From the NCBI GenBank assembly GCA_000196815.1, contig FP929003.1, positions 3,185,501 to 3,249,500 on the forward strand: a stretch of 64,000 nucleotides of DNA, in the 5' to 3' direction. Positions 35,987 through 46,044 of the stretch are shown piece after piece. The notes beneath the pieces are model-generated. The model saw only the letters and a program-made list of their open reading frames with translations, ran no database searches and was not told where the DNA came from. This stretch comes from Nitrospira defluvii. GTDB lineage: Bacteria > Nitrospirota > Nitrospiria > Nitrospirales > Nitrospiraceae. The position numbers and the translations under genes are program-made. How positions within the stretch are numbered: position 1 is the first letter of the stretch; every line of letters starts with the position of its first letter.

Positions 35987-36619
35987 TCACGGCCCGCTCA
36001 AACCGGCCCGACTTTCCAGTGATTCGAATCCCCTCTTGACCGCACCGGCCACGTCAGCCACCCGCCGACCCAACTCGCGGGCGCCGGTTAGTTCTTGCGC
36101 ATCGATCCCAGGACTGTCGCCTTCTGTTGTCGCAGAAGCGCCGAACGCACCACCACCGCTCACAATAATCATCTGATTCCCCAGCATCGCTGCAAGGATT
36201 GAGAGCATCGTCAGCTCTTTCCCGCTGGAAATCTGACCGCCGGTTGCGAACGCAGCCCCTATCTTGTTTTTCAATTTAAATTCAGGGAATACGCCAAACT
36301 TGAATTGCCAATCGTCAATAAATGCCTTCATCTCACCGGCCATGTTAGACCAATAGACAGGAGACCCAAGCACAATGGCATCGGCGGCGAATAATTCCTC
36401 AGCCGTCACCTTCCCTACACGCTTCAGGATCACATGCGTCCGAGACACCGATCGAGCACCCTCCGCGATCGCCTCGGCCATTCGCTCGGTATGCCCGGAA
36501 AAAGAGTGATACGCCACCAACACATTGATCGTGGGCGGGTCATCAGCAGCTTGAGCAATGATCGGCCAGACCAGAAGACTGCTGACGCACAGAAGCAGCA
36601 CTCGCCACAGCTGAATCAT
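35987..36619 (-). CDS. flavodoxin/WrbA-like protein with signal peptide
   Basis: The 210-residue product begins MIQLWRVLLLCVSSLLVWPIIAQA, a Sec-type signal peptide with an AQA cleavage site, followed by a flavodoxin fold: YHSFSGHTERMAEAIAEGA (FMN phosphate loop), GSPVYWSNMAGEMKAFIDDW and a GGQISSGKEL segment. WrbA-type proteins are normally cytoplasmic FMN quinone reductases; export of an FMN protein through Sec is unusual. The ATG at 36619 has AGAGGTGCGTC upstream. The gene converges on bfd. Location outside the cytoplasm is inference from the leader. Confidence 0.8.
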   Translation of the reverse strand: MIQLWRVLLLCVSSLLVWPIIAQAADDPPTINVLVAYHSFSGHTERMAEAIAEGARSVSRTHVILKRVGKVTAEELFAADAIVLGSPVYWSNMAGEMKAFIDDWQFKFGVFPEFKLKNKIGAAFATGGQISSGKELTMLSILAAMLGNQMIIVSGGGAFGASATTEGDSPGIDAQELTGARELGRRVADVAGAVKRGFESLESRAGLSGP

Positions 36620-36760
36620 GACGCACCTCTTGTTGGGTAAAAAACAATCCTGACATCGGCTGGGCCAGGCCAAGAACGGCCTGGCATAAACTAGTCGCAA
36701 CTTCGAATCGAGGAGTGGGGACGGGATCTCCGGGCAACTCGCCCAACAGAACCGTAGCGC

Positions 36761-36946
36761 TTACCGACGAACAGTTTCTTCGTCCATGTGCTCTTCGACG
36801 GACACTTGGGTCAAGGTCCCGCGATAATCGCACTTGTGACAGCGAATTCTGAACTCCTCAATCCATTTTTCCTGCACATAGGATTGGCGACACTTCGGAC
36901 ACACAAATACGCCGCGCAAGTACAACACACGTCGCGTTTCTTTCAT
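36761..36946 (-). CDS. small zinc-ribbon protein
   Basis: A 61-residue protein with two CxxC pairs (FVCPKCRQSY and IRCHKCDYRG) in zinc-ribbon spacing, followed by an acidic tail (VEEHMDEETVRR). The ATG has a good GGAGG ribosome site. No family name is recognised. It lies upstream of the exported flavodoxin on the same strand with a 141-base gap. Confidence 0.7.
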   Translation of the reverse strand: MKETRRVLYLRGVFVCPKCRQSYVQEKWIEEFRIRCHKCDYRGTLTQVSVEEHMDEETVRR

Positions 36947-37081
36947 GAATAACCTCCATCCAAGCTAAAAGATAGGGCGAGGATGGCATAGGGGCCGGCA
37001 AAATTGCAAGACAGGCCCGCGCACTCCCTCCAGCCGCGTCGGCACCTTGACGACCTGCGAGGAGCCCGCTAGGATGCCGGC

Positions 37082-37594
37082 ATGGCACCGATCACATCAC
37101 ATCATCTTGATAACGCACCGTCTCCAGGACTGTTGAAGATTGCCGGGGGCTGCCTTTGGGGAATCGCCACGCTGCTTGGAACCTGCTCCGGCTGGGCCCT
37201 CGATGCTCCGACCGACACACTGATTGCAGTCAAAACACCGACCGGCACGCTGATTCAGGCTGAATTGGCAGATACCGCCCTGAAGCGAGCCCAGGGATTG
37301 ATGTTTCGGGAACATCTGGCGGACGATCGAGGCATGCTGTTTATCTTCGGCGACGCCCAGCCCTGGACATTCTGGATGAAGAATACCAAGATTCCCCTCG
37401 ATATTATCTGGATGGACGCGAAGAAAACGATCGTCCATATCGAGCGAAACGTCCCCATTTGCACCAGACAGGACGACGGTTGTCCTCAGTACCACTCCGA
37501 GGAAGGGGCGCTGTACGTTCTCGAACTCGGCGGGGGCCGCGCAGCGGCGCTGCAGCTTCAACGCGGCATGAAACTGAGCTTCAAACAGCCCTAG
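37082..37594 (+). CDS. DUF192 family exported protein
   Basis: The 170-residue protein has a hydrophobic leader-like segment (GLLKIAGGCLWGIATLLGTCSGWALDAP) and then the DUF192 core: VELADTALKRAQGLMFRE-type opening, MLFIFGDAQPWTFWMKNTKIPLDIIWMD, and a C-terminal ALYVLELGGGRAAALQLQRGMKL. DUF192 proteins are small secreted or periplasmic beta-barrels of unknown biochemical role. An ATG without a strong ribosome site starts it at 37082; a later start is possible. Converges with the MscS-like gene. Confidence 0.82.
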   Translation: MAPITSHHLDNAPSPGLLKIAGGCLWGIATLLGTCSGWALDAPTDTLIAVKTPTGTLIQAELADTALKRAQGLMFREHLADDRGMLFIFGDAQPWTFWMKNTKIPLDIIWMDAKKTIVHIERNVPICTRQDDGCPQYHSEEGALYVLELGGGRAAALQLQRGMKLSFKQP

Positions 37595-37613
37595 CCGTTC
37601 TTCACGCTGATCA

Positions 37614-39125
37614 CTACGCCTTGCGTGCCCCCCAGAAAAAGCTCTGAATGCGCTCGACGAGGGAACGCGTGTGCGTGACTGCCGAAAGGGCCGCTGCCTC
37701 ACGAGACAGTTGCGCCTTCGCCGCCGCAGTCGCCGCCTGCCTACGGGCCACCACCTCGCCGATTCGCTCGACCAGCCGGCGATCATCCTGAACAACCTGC
37801 AGCAAAGCCTTTTTCCCGACGGCGATGACCAACAGCTCCGTTGCAGCCGCCACCGTGGCCGAACGCGGCTCGCCGGTCAGTAACGACATCTCGCCGAAAC
37901 ACTTCCCCGCGTCAAGCGTGGTCACCGTAGAACTGAGCCCCCCTTGCTCCAACCGCACATCCGCGTTTCCGGAAGCGATCACATAGAGGACCTCTCCGGC
38001 CTCCCCCTGACGAACCACTCGCTCGCCGGGCAAGTAGAACTCCCACCGCGCTTCTTTGGCCAACATTTCAAGCTGCTTGGCATCGAGCGTACCGAGAAAG
38101 TCGACCGCTGCGAGTTGCGTCACCATGCGTCCGACCGCCTGGCCGTCCGCAACGACCTCCGACTCGCCCGTCTGATGCACCACTCGTTGCGGGAAGGGAA
38201 TCTCGATCCCCTTGCGCGCGAAAGCATGCCAAATGTACGTCCGCATCCGACTCTCGATCACATCTCGCTGGGCAAAATCACCGATCGGAAATTTGATTCG
38301 ATACTCAATTGCCGATTCATTAAACGCCGTGACCAGAGCGGTTGCCTTCGGATCCTGCAATACCCCGGGTACCGCCACAGCCACCTCCAGCAATGTCGCA
38401 CAGACCTGCTCAGGCGGAGTGCGATAAGCGGCATCGACATACACGCTGCAGAAATGCGTCGTCGTCGGCCTGTTGAAATTCGTCACCCCGCTCTGAATCA
38501 CCAAATCGTTGGGCAGCGACACAAGATCGTGAGCGCGAGTCAGCAGCGTGACATGCTCCATGCCGATGTGGGTCACAATCCCTTCACGATCAGCTACCGT
38601 GATCCAATCGCCGACCTTGACAATCTTTCCCAGCTCAATTCCGGAGAAGAAGCGCGTCAGCGTATCTTTCAACGCGACACCGACCATCGCCGCCGCAACG
38701 GTCGGCAACGCCACCAGGGCCACGAGGTTAATCCCCATGACCAGCCAGAGGATCAAGACTCCTGCGGCGACCACTTCCGTGCCGATGAGCAGCTGCCGAA
38801 CGATATCGGGAATGTACCGCTGTCCCCGTTCAATCAGCCATTCGCCGATGATCAGAGCATCCAGGACCGTGAAGAGAAAAAAAGAGGCGCCCAGCCAGGC
38901 CGCAACATCGAGTCCCGACCGGACAAAATGCGGACTGTGGCTCACGAATTCGCTGCGGCCGACCAGCGCAGCGGTAACGAGCAACAGTGCCACGCCGCCG
39001 GCATAAAATGGCAGCGGCGGCACCGACTTACCGCGGCGAGCGAACAAGTAGGTCAAGCCCACCAACACCGCAGCCATGACGGCAAGCATCGCCATCACCG
39101 TGCCGGCCAGCAGACCGAGACTCAT
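37614..39125 (-). CDS. MscS-family mechanosensitive channel with cyclic-nucleotide-binding domain
   Basis: The 503-residue protein has four to five N-terminal spans, the MscS pore/beta domain (TLTRFFSGIELGKIVKVGDWITVADREGIVTHIGMEHVTLLTRAHDLVSLPNDLVI), a cytoplasmic cage region, and a C-terminal cNMP-binding domain (LPGERVVRQGEAGEVLYVIASGNADV, then FGEMSLLTGEPRSATVAA). It would release osmolytes under tension, with possible gating by a nucleotide; the bCNG-type channels with this layout are often weakly mechanosensitive. The start is the ATG at 39125. Confidence 0.88.
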   Translation of the reverse strand: MSLGLLAGTVMAMLAVMAAVLVGLTYLFARRGKSVPPLPFYAGGVALLLVTAALVGRSEFVSHSPHFVRSGLDVAAWLGASFFLFTVLDALIIGEWLIERGQRYIPDIVRQLLIGTEVVAAGVLILWLVMGINLVALVALPTVAAAMVGVALKDTLTRFFSGIELGKIVKVGDWITVADREGIVTHIGMEHVTLLTRAHDLVSLPNDLVIQSGVTNFNRPTTTHFCSVYVDAAYRTPPEQVCATLLEVAVAVPGVLQDPKATALVTAFNESAIEYRIKFPIGDFAQRDVIESRMRTYIWHAFARKGIEIPFPQRVVHQTGESEVVADGQAVGRMVTQLAAVDFLGTLDAKQLEMLAKEARWEFYLPGERVVRQGEAGEVLYVIASGNADVRLEQGGLSSTVTTLDAGKCFGEMSLLTGEPRSATVAAATELLVIAVGKKALLQVVQDDRRLVERIGEVVARRQAATAAAKAQLSREAAALSAVTHTRSLVERIQSFFWGARKA

Positions 39126-39173
39126 GCGGATCTCACCTGATGCGGGGAGGAGAACACACGAACACCTCTCGAG

Positions 39174-41357
39174 CTAGGAGCGCTCTTGCCAGGAACGAAC
39201 ACGTCGCACGGTGATGATGCCATCGACTTTTTCAATCGCCTTGAGCACCCGGGCCAAATGTGCGGTGTCCAGGACCTCGATGATGAAATCCAGCATCGCC
39301 TTCCGGTCCTCGCGGGTCGTAATTTCAGCGCGACTGATATTGGCCTGGCATTCTGAGATGGCCGTCGAAACATGCGCCAATACTCCGGTCTTGTCCACGG
39401 CGATGACCGACACTTTGACGGAGTGCGTACTGGGCGTCGAATGGTCCCACTCGACTTCCACTAGTCGGTTCTTATCGTAGTCCAACGCTTCCAGATTGGG
39501 ACAATCCACAGTATGGATTGTGAGCCCACGCCCACGGGTGATGTAGCCCAAGATGCGGTCGCCCGGCACGGGATTGCAGCAGCGGGAAAGCTGCATCAAC
39601 AGGTCACGCGCGCCTTTGACCTGCACACCCGTGTCATCGGCCCGTCCGGTGACCGGTTTCGGCGGGGGCGGAATCTCGGGGGCAACGGTCTGTCCTTCGG
39701 TCGCGACGGGCGGAATGATTTTACTCATGACCTGCGAAGTCGGCACATGACCGAAGCCGACGGCGGCGGCCAGTTCCTCCGGCGTCTCATACCCGACCTG
39801 TTTGGCCACGGCCAGGAGTTGTTCCGATCGCATCATCTGCGCCGGCGCCAGGCCATGGCGGCGGAATTCGGCTTCCAGCAACCGCTTGCCGATCTCGATG
39901 CTGCGGGCCTGCTCTTCTGCCTTAATCCAATGTTTGATCTTGGTTTTCGCGCGCGACGTGCGGACAAATTTCAACCAGTCCCGGTGGGGCGTTTGATTGG
40001 CAGCGGTCAGGATCTCCACCATATCTCCGCTTTCCATCATGTGCTTCAGGGGAACGATCTTGCCGTTCACCTTCGCCCCCACACAATGGTCGCCGATTTC
40101 TGTGTGGACGGAATAGGCAAAATCGACCGGAGTGGAGCCTTTGGGCAACTCCTTCACCATGCCCTGAGGAGTAAAGACATAGACGACATCGTGAAAAAGA
40201 TCCAGCTTGACCGAATCCATGAACTGACGATTGTCCGGCAAATCCTGATTCCATTCGACGAACTGGCGCAGCCAACTAAAAACCTTTCCGTCTTTCTCGT
40301 CGATCCGCCCGTGCTCTTTATATTTCCAGTGTGCGGCGATGCCCTGTTCGGAAACGCGATGCATCTCCTCCGTGCGGATCTGAAACTCGACATGTTCTCC
40401 CTGGGGTCCGACGACGGTGGTGTGCAACGACTGATACATGTTGGATTTCGGAATCGCGATGTAATCCTTGAAGCGGCCCGGCAACGGGCGCCACAGCGAA
40501 TGGATGACACCGAGCAGCGCATAACAGTTCATCTTGATGTCGGTAATGATACGCAGTGCGGCAAGATCGTACACTTCCTCGAACGAGATCGATTGCTTCT
40601 CCATCTTCTGGTAGATGCCGTACAGGTGTTTGGGCCGCCCGGACACTTCACCCTGCAGCCCAGCCTCGGCCATGGCCTTCTTCACCAGGTCGATGACTTC
40701 AATGATGTACTGCTGCCGGTCTTCGTCCCGCTTCGCCACCCGAACGCGCAGCGATTCGTAGACATCCGGCTTGAGATGTTTTAGACAGAGGTCTTCCAGC
40801 TCGTTCTTGATCCAACCGATCCCCAGCCGATTGGCCAGTGGGGCATAAATCTCCAGCGTCTCCTGGGCGATTTGTTGCCGCTTCCCCTCGCTCAGATATT
40901 CCAGGGTCCGCATGTTGTGGAGTCGATCCGCCAGCTTGATGAGGACCACGCGGATATCGTCCGCCATCGACAGAACCATCTTGCGGAAATTTTCCGCCTG
41001 TTTTTCCTCGTAGTTCCGGAACGTAATCTTGCCGATCTTGGTCACGCCGTCGACGAGGTGGACGACGTCTTTTCCAAACCGCTGCTCCAATTCAAGCGGG
41101 GTCGCTAGGGTATCTTCCAGCGTGTCATGCAGCAGCCCCGCGACGATGGCCGTCACGTCCGTCTTCAAATGGGTCAACAGCCCGGCCACTGCCAGGGGAT
41201 GGCGAAAATAGGGCTCGCCGGATCGACGCATCTGCCCTTCATGGGCCTTGGCCGAAAAGTCATACGCCCGGCGCACGAGGTCCAAATCCGCCTCGACGTT
41301 ATAGCTCTTCACCCGCTCGATCAATTGATCGAGTTCTGTCACCGTCTCGTGCGGCAT
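39174..41357 (-). CDS. relA/spoT: (p)ppGpp synthetase/hydrolase, Rel/SpoT family
   Basis: The 727-residue RSH protein has an N-terminal HD hydrolase (AHEGQMRRSGEPYFRHPLAVA, then LLHDTLEDT with the HD pair), a synthetase domain (GRPKHLYGIYQKMEKQSISFEEVYDLAALRII), a TGS domain (YVFTPQGMVKELPKGSTPVDFAYSVHTEIG) and a C-terminal ACT domain (MLDFIIEVLDTAHLARVLKAIEKVDGI). With both catalytic domains intact it is probably the bifunctional stringent-response enzyme. The ATG lies two bases after the recJ stop with a GAGGTG site, so translation is likely coupled. Confidence 0.94.
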   Translation of the reverse strand: MPHETVTELDQLIERVKSYNVEADLDLVRRAYDFSAKAHEGQMRRSGEPYFRHPLAVAGLLTHLKTDVTAIVAGLLHDTLEDTLATPLELEQRFGKDVVHLVDGVTKIGKITFRNYEEKQAENFRKMVLSMADDIRVVLIKLADRLHNMRTLEYLSEGKRQQIAQETLEIYAPLANRLGIGWIKNELEDLCLKHLKPDVYESLRVRVAKRDEDRQQYIIEVIDLVKKAMAEAGLQGEVSGRPKHLYGIYQKMEKQSISFEEVYDLAALRIITDIKMNCYALLGVIHSLWRPLPGRFKDYIAIPKSNMYQSLHTTVVGPQGEHVEFQIRTEEMHRVSEQGIAAHWKYKEHGRIDEKDGKVFSWLRQFVEWNQDLPDNRQFMDSVKLDLFHDVVYVFTPQGMVKELPKGSTPVDFAYSVHTEIGDHCVGAKVNGKIVPLKHMMESGDMVEILTAANQTPHRDWLKFVRTSRAKTKIKHWIKAEEQARSIEIGKRLLEAEFRRHGLAPAQMMRSEQLLAVAKQVGYETPEELAAAVGFGHVPTSQVMSKIIPPVATEGQTVAPEIPPPPKPVTGRADDTGVQVKGARDLLMQLSRCCNPVPGDRILGYITRGRGLTIHTVDCPNLEALDYDKNRLVEVEWDHSTPSTHSVKVSVIAVDKTGVLAHVSTAISECQANISRAEITTREDRKAMLDFIIEVLDTAHLARVLKAIEKVDGIITVRRVRSWQERS

Positions 41358-41359
41358 AA

Positions 41360-43066
41360 TTACGACACCTCACCGCTCATGCGGAGAGCCTTGATACGCA
41401 ACTGCACCCGATCGTAGCCGTTCCAATGATTGCGCTCGGGACTGAACGCAAGGTCCACCGGCCGATTGGCCCTGAGCCCCAGCTCTTCAAACGAGCCCAT
41501 GCGAAAGCCGATGCTATCGAAGATAAAGGACCGCCCTTGCCGCACACGCAACTTCAGATGCTTCTCGCCGACGACTCGCGCATCCACCACATCCAGCCCG
41601 CGAACAGCCAATGTGGGCTCGGGATTGCCGGCCCCGAAGGGATGCAGGGATTCCAACTCCTGAATCAGGTCGAAATTGACATCCGTCAACTTCACCTCGG
41701 CATCGACGTGCAGGGTCGGAACCGTGCGAGCACCACCGGCCCACTGAGCTGCCACCTCACAGAAGCGCCGGCGGAATTCCTCCAAGCGTGCTTCCTTGAG
41801 CGTGAGTCCGGCGGCACTCGGGTGACCGCCATAGGCCTCCAGCAGATCCTTGCACTCGGATAATCCCTGATACAGATTGAACCCCTCCACCGTCCTGGCC
41901 GAGCCCTTCCCTCTGCCCTGCCCATCGATCGCAATCACGATGCTCGGACGATGAAACCGGTCCACCAAACGGGCGGCCACAATCCCGACAACACCCAGAT
42001 GCCAGTCACGCGAGCCCAAGACGATCGCCGCGGCCGGCTCATCCTGATTCAAATAGGTCGCCGCCTCCCGGGTAATACCTTCCTCGATCTGTTGCCGCTG
42101 GCGGTTCAGCTGCTCCAACTGCTCGGCAATCTGCATCGCCTCCTGATCGGACTCCGTCGTCAATAGCCGTACACAGAGCATGGCATGATCCAGCCGTCCT
42201 GCGGCATTCAACCGGGGGCCGAGACGGAAACCGATCGTCTCGCTCGTGCAGGCCTTCGCAATACCGGCGACCTGCTTGAGTGCGCGAATTCCAGCGCGGG
42301 CTCCGCGCGTGATGTGGGTCAGGCCTTCCCGTACCAAAATCCGGTTCTCGTCCTGAAGCGGCACGATGTCGGCCACCGTTGCCAACGCGACCAGATCCAA
42401 ACAGGAGTCAGGCTCCACGTCGCCGGATCCATACCGCTGCTGGTACGCCGACACCACTTTATACGCTAACCCCGCCGAACACAGCCCTTTGAACGGATAG
42501 ATCGCATCGCGCCGGTGCGGATTGAGCACGGCAAGGGCAGCCGGCATCGTGGCATCAGTTTGATGGTGATCCGTCACGATCACATCCACGCCGAGTTCCC
42601 GTGCGACCGCAATCTCATGATGCGAGGTCGTCCCGCAGTCGGAGGTGACCAGCAGCGAAATCCCCTCTTCGGCTAAGCGACGAACCGCCCCCTCGTTCAA
42701 CCCGTAGCCTTCGCGAACCCTGTGCGGGATGTAGCCACAGGCATTCCCGCCGAGCCCTTGATAGAACGACAGATAGAGACTCGTCGCAGAGACCCCATCG
42801 ACATCGTAGTCGCCATAAAAACAGACCCGCTCCTGGCGAGCGAGGGCCTGATGTAACCGCTCGACAGCCGATTCCATATCCGGGAGCAGAAATGGATCGT
42901 GCAGTCCGCCCTGTACGCTGGACATCCAACGGGTCGCTTCATCGGGAGTCGTGACACCGCGCGCAAGCAGCACCGACGCCGTCACCGGCGAGATCGATAA
43001 TTGCTTCGACAGAGTGTGCTGTAAGGCACGATCCGCCGCTCGAAACACCCATAACTTTTCCTGCAT
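41360..43066 (-). CDS. recJ: single-stranded-DNA-specific exonuclease RecJ
   Basis: The 568-residue DHH-family nuclease degrades single-stranded DNA 5' to 3' in recombination and mismatch repair. Key motifs: CFYGDYDVDGVSATS (motif I), VIVTDHHQ (the DHH), GFRLGPRLNAAGRLDHA and GGHPSAAGLTL (DHHA1 region), then the OB domain. Length is normal. It is followed directly by the Rel/SpoT gene. The 200 bases upstream (43067-43269) separate it from pup and show no recognisable gene. Confidence 0.94.
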   Translation of the reverse strand: MQEKLWVFRAADRALQHTLSKQLSISPVTASVLLARGVTTPDEATRWMSSVQGGLHDPFLLPDMESAVERLHQALARQERVCFYGDYDVDGVSATSLYLSFYQGLGGNACGYIPHRVREGYGLNEGAVRRLAEEGISLLVTSDCGTTSHHEIAVARELGVDVIVTDHHQTDATMPAALAVLNPHRRDAIYPFKGLCSAGLAYKVVSAYQQRYGSGDVEPDSCLDLVALATVADIVPLQDENRILVREGLTHITRGARAGIRALKQVAGIAKACTSETIGFRLGPRLNAAGRLDHAMLCVRLLTTESDQEAMQIAEQLEQLNRQRQQIEEGITREAATYLNQDEPAAAIVLGSRDWHLGVVGIVAARLVDRFHRPSIVIAIDGQGRGKGSARTVEGFNLYQGLSECKDLLEAYGGHPSAAGLTLKEARLEEFRRRFCEVAAQWAGGARTVPTLHVDAEVKLTDVNFDLIQELESLHPFGAGNPEPTLAVRGLDVVDARVVGEKHLKLRVRQGRSFIFDSIGFRMGSFEELGLRANRPVDLAFSPERNHWNGYDRVQLRIKALRMSGEVS

Positions 43067-43269
43067 GAATCCTCTATCTTTGCCTGAAATAATCAGAAGT
43101 TACTAAGAAGTGAGGGAATGGTATCGACTCATCTATTTTTTGTCAAACGGGGCCCATTAGACAAGAGCGGTGAGCGGAGTGCAAGCACCTCAATGCTCAG
43201 ATGAGCGAGCAGCGCTTCGGGAGAACAACGAGAGGGACAGACAGGGAGCGGATAAGAAAAAGGAGGGGA

Positions 43270-43467
43270 CTATTCCCCTCCCTTCTGCACATAGTTCTTC
43301 ACGAACTCTTCGGCATTTTTTTCGAGTACGTCGTCGATTTCATCGACCAGTTTGTCGATGTCCTCTTTCATTTTTTTTCCGGACTCGACGACCTTTGGAT
43401 TCGGCTTGACCTCTTCCTTCTGATGAGACTCTTTCCTGGATTCCGGTCTCCTCTCCTGCTTCTCCAT
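43270..43467 (-). CDS. pup: prokaryotic ubiquitin-like protein Pup
   Basis: A 65-residue, highly charged, largely disordered protein: Lys/Glu/Arg-rich N-terminal half, then the conserved Pup helix region DKLVDEIDDVLEKNAEEFVKNYV and the terminal QKGGE. The C-terminal Gly-Gly-Glu is the ligation-ready form; many actinobacterial Pups end in Gln and must first be deamidated by Dop. The ATG at 43467 has a GGAGG site eight bases upstream. No dop, pafA, mpa or prcBA genes lie nearby in the window, so the rest of the pathway must be elsewhere if present. Confidence 0.88.
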   Translation of the reverse strand: MEKQERRPESRKESHQKEEVKPNPKVVESGKKMKEDIDKLVDEIDDVLEKNAEEFVKNYVQKGGE

Positions 43468-43627
43468 CGGAGCACCTCCAGTCAATCAGAACGTGTTCGA
43501 ATGACCCATCTCCTGTCACCTTACTCTAGGGTCCTCGAACGCGTCAAGCCGAGGAACGGATCCGGTGGGCATCGCGGATAGAACATCTACAGGCCTCGCA
43601 CCGCCGCATCCCAACTGTCCATTTCAA

Positions 43628-45682
43628 CTATTTCACAATGAGGGAGACGATCAGCAGGGCCACAATATTGATGACCTTGATCATCGGATTGATCGCCGGT
43701 CCGGCCGTATCCTTGTACGGGTCGCCGACCGTGTCCCCGGTCACCGCCGCCTTATGCGTATCGGTCCCCTTCAAACCCTGCTCTTCGATGTATTTCTTGG
43801 CATTGTCCCACGCGCCGCCGCCGCTCGTCATGGAGATGGCCACAAAGAGACCCGTCACAATGCTCCCTACCAGCACTCCGCCAAGCGCCTGCGGTCCAAG
43901 GACCACGCCCACCAGGATGGGGGCCACCACGGGAATCAATCCCGGAATCATCATTTTCTGAATGGCCGCCTGCGTCACGATATCCACGCAGGTACCGTAC
44001 TCCGGCTTTCCGGTGCCTTCCATAATGCCTTTAATCGCCCGGAACTGACGCCGGACTTCTTCCACAACTAACCCGGCCGCCTGACCGACCGCTTTCATGC
44101 ACAAGGCGCCGAAGATGAACGGCAGCATCCCGCCCAGGAAGAGCCCCACGAGCACCGACGGATTGGACAAGTCGAAGGTGCTCGCTTGAGTACCTTTGGC
44201 CACTTCACGAGCGAACTCGGCAAACAACACCACCGCCGCAAGCCCGGCCGAACCGATCGCATACCCCTTCGTCACTGCCTTCGTCGTATTACCGACGGCA
44301 TCGAGCGGATCCGTGATGTCCCGCACTTCTTTCCCCAGATGGGCCATTTCAGCAATCCCGCCGGCATTGTCCGTAATCGGACCGAACGCGTCGATCGCGA
44401 CCACAATCCCCGCCATCGACAACATCGACACCGCTGCCACTGCAACCCCGTACAAACCACCTGATGCCGAGCCGCCGCAGATCCAAAAGCTGCCGAGAAT
44501 CGCCCCTCCGATAATCACCACCGGCGCCGCCGTCGACTGCATGCCCACCGCCAGGCCGGCAATGATATTCGTCGCGTGGCCCGTTTCACTGGCCTTGGCG
44601 ATATCCTTGACCGGCGCATACTCCTTCGACGTGTAGTAGTCGGTGATGAAGACCAGAGCCAGCGTCACCGCCAGCCCCATCAGCGCCGCCAAGTAATAAC
44701 TCAGACCGCTCACGCCGCCGACCCCCTCCATAATCTTCGAGGTGATCGGGAAGAACGCCACGGCCGCAATCCCGCCGGCCACGAACAACCCCTTGTACAG
44801 AGCCGGCATGATCTCGCCGCCCGGACTCACCTTCACGAACAGAATGCCGATGATGGTGGCGAAAATGGTCACCCCGCCCAACGCGAGCGGATACAGAATC
44901 GGTGCGCTGACACCCTTGAACATCGTGAACGCGAGTACCATCGCGGCCACGGTCGTCACCGCGTAGGTCTCGAAAAGGTCGGCCGCCATGCCTGCGCAAT
45001 CGCCCACGTTGTCGCCTACATTGTCGGCGATGACTGCCGGATTACGAGGATCATCCTCCGGAATACCCGCTTCCACTTTACCGACCAGGTCCGCGCCCAC
45101 GTCGGCCGCCTTGGTGTAGATGCCACCGCCGACGCGCGCAAACACCGAAATCAGGCTGCCGCCGAAACCGAGGCTGAGCAAGGCATGAATCGCCTTTTCC
45201 TGCCCGGCCATCTGCGAGGCGAGTGTGTAGAAACTGGTAATCGCCAAGAGGCCGAGCCCGATCAGCAACAGCCCCGTCACCGCGCCGCCACGGAACGCGA
45301 CGGTCAACGCCGCGTTCATGCCGCTGTGGGCCGCTTGCGCCGTCCGCACGTTCGCCCGGACCGCGATAATCATGCCCACATACCCGGCAAGTGCCGAGGC
45401 CCCGGCGCCGATTAAGAATCCGATGGCTGTCAGCATCCCAAACTTATCCGACACGGCGCCGGCCCCCCAGAGCACCACGAACAACACAGCCGCCACCATG
45501 CCCACCGTCTTGTACTGGCGATTCATATAGGCACCGGCGCCTTCCTGAATCGCTTTCGCAATTTCCTGCATCTTCGCATTACCCGCGTTGAGCTTGAACA
45601 CCCACATGGCAAGATAGAGGCCATAGGCAATACCGGCAATCGCCGCAATCAAAGCAAAGGTCACAATCGCTGAGTCGCTCAC
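43628..45682 (-). CDS. hppA: membrane-bound H+-translocating pyrophosphatase (K+-independent type)
   Basis: The 684-residue, ~16-span enzyme couples PPi hydrolysis to ion pumping across the inner membrane. PPi-binding motifs are [11 protein letters not shown] followed by [30 protein letters not shown], and late motifs [21 protein letters not shown]. The selectivity region near residue 464 reads [18 protein letters not shown]; Lys in place of Ala at this site marks K+-independent H+-PPases. Start is GTG at 45682 with an AGGAGGAGA site. In an energy-limited nitrite oxidiser it could recover energy from biosynthetic PPi; that is inference. Confidence 0.95.
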   Translation of the reverse strand: MSDSAIVTFALIAAIAGIAYGLYLAMWVFKLNAGNAKMQEIAKAIQEGAGAYMNRQYKTVGMVAAVLFVVLWGAGAVSDKFGMLTAIGFLIGAGASALAGYVGMIIAVRANVRTAQAAHSGMNAALTVAFRGGAVTGLLLIGLGLLAITSFYTLASQMAGQEKAIHALLSLGFGGSLISVFARVGGGIYTKAADVGADLVGKVEAGIPEDDPRNPAVIADNVGDNVGDCAGMAADLFETYAVTTVAAMVLAFTMFKGVSAPILYPLALGGVTIFATIIGILFVKVSPGGEIMPALYKGLFVAGGIAAVAFFPITSKIMEGVGGVSGLSYYLAALMGLAVTLALVFITDYYTSKEYAPVKDIAKASETGHATNIIAGLAVGMQSTAAPVVIIGGAILGSFWICGGSASGGLYGVAVAAVSMLSMAGIVVAIDAFGPITDNAGGIAEMAHLGKEVRDITDPLDAVGNTTKAVTKGYAIGSAGLAAVVLFAEFAREVAKGTQASTFDLSNPSVLVGLFLGGMLPFIFGALCMKAVGQAAGLVVEEVRRQFRAIKGIMEGTGKPEYGTCVDIVTQAAIQKMMIPGLIPVVAPILVGVVLGPQALGGVLVGSIVTGLFVAISMTSGGGAWDNAKKYIEEQGLKGTDTHKAAVTGDTVGDPYKDTAGPAINPMIKVINIVALLIVSLIVK

Positions 45683-46044
45683 AGTGTTCTCCTCCTGTTA
45701 ACAGAATGGTGAAACTGAGAATCCAGCTAAAGGATCTAGCAAATACCCCGTCGCGAACATGAACCAGTCACGCACAACGGTCGACGAATGTCACAGAATC
45801 TCCGTGGCCTGAACCCATCGCGAGCTGAGAACGCAGCAGGAAGAAATGCTGCATGCCCGACAATAGACACGGGTGCGAACGAGCGGGAAAGTGGCGCCAT
45901 TCTATAGCGAGGTCGGCATCTGATCAAGGCGAAAGATCGGGGCGTGCAGACGTGAGGCACGAGACCTCGGCCGAAGCCTCGCTGCCCGTCGTTTGCGGAA
46001 GAACAACGACTTTGTTATAGTGCGCGCGGATTGAGGGGTGCGTG
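45683..46044. other. divergent intergenic region upstream of hppA and a small gene
   Basis: No convincing gene lies here. A minus-strand TTGATC-N17-TAGAAT (45927 down to 45899) is a possible hppA promoter with a ~210-base leader. The plus-strand promoter is listed separately. Confidence 0.4.
45993..46021 (+). promoter_or_regulatory. sigma-70-like promoter of the 84-residue hypothetical gene
   Basis: TTGCGG (45993-45998), 17-base spacer and TATAGT (46016-46021) lie ~24 bases upstream of the start codon, giving a short leader with a GAGGGG ribosome site. Confidence 0.5.
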
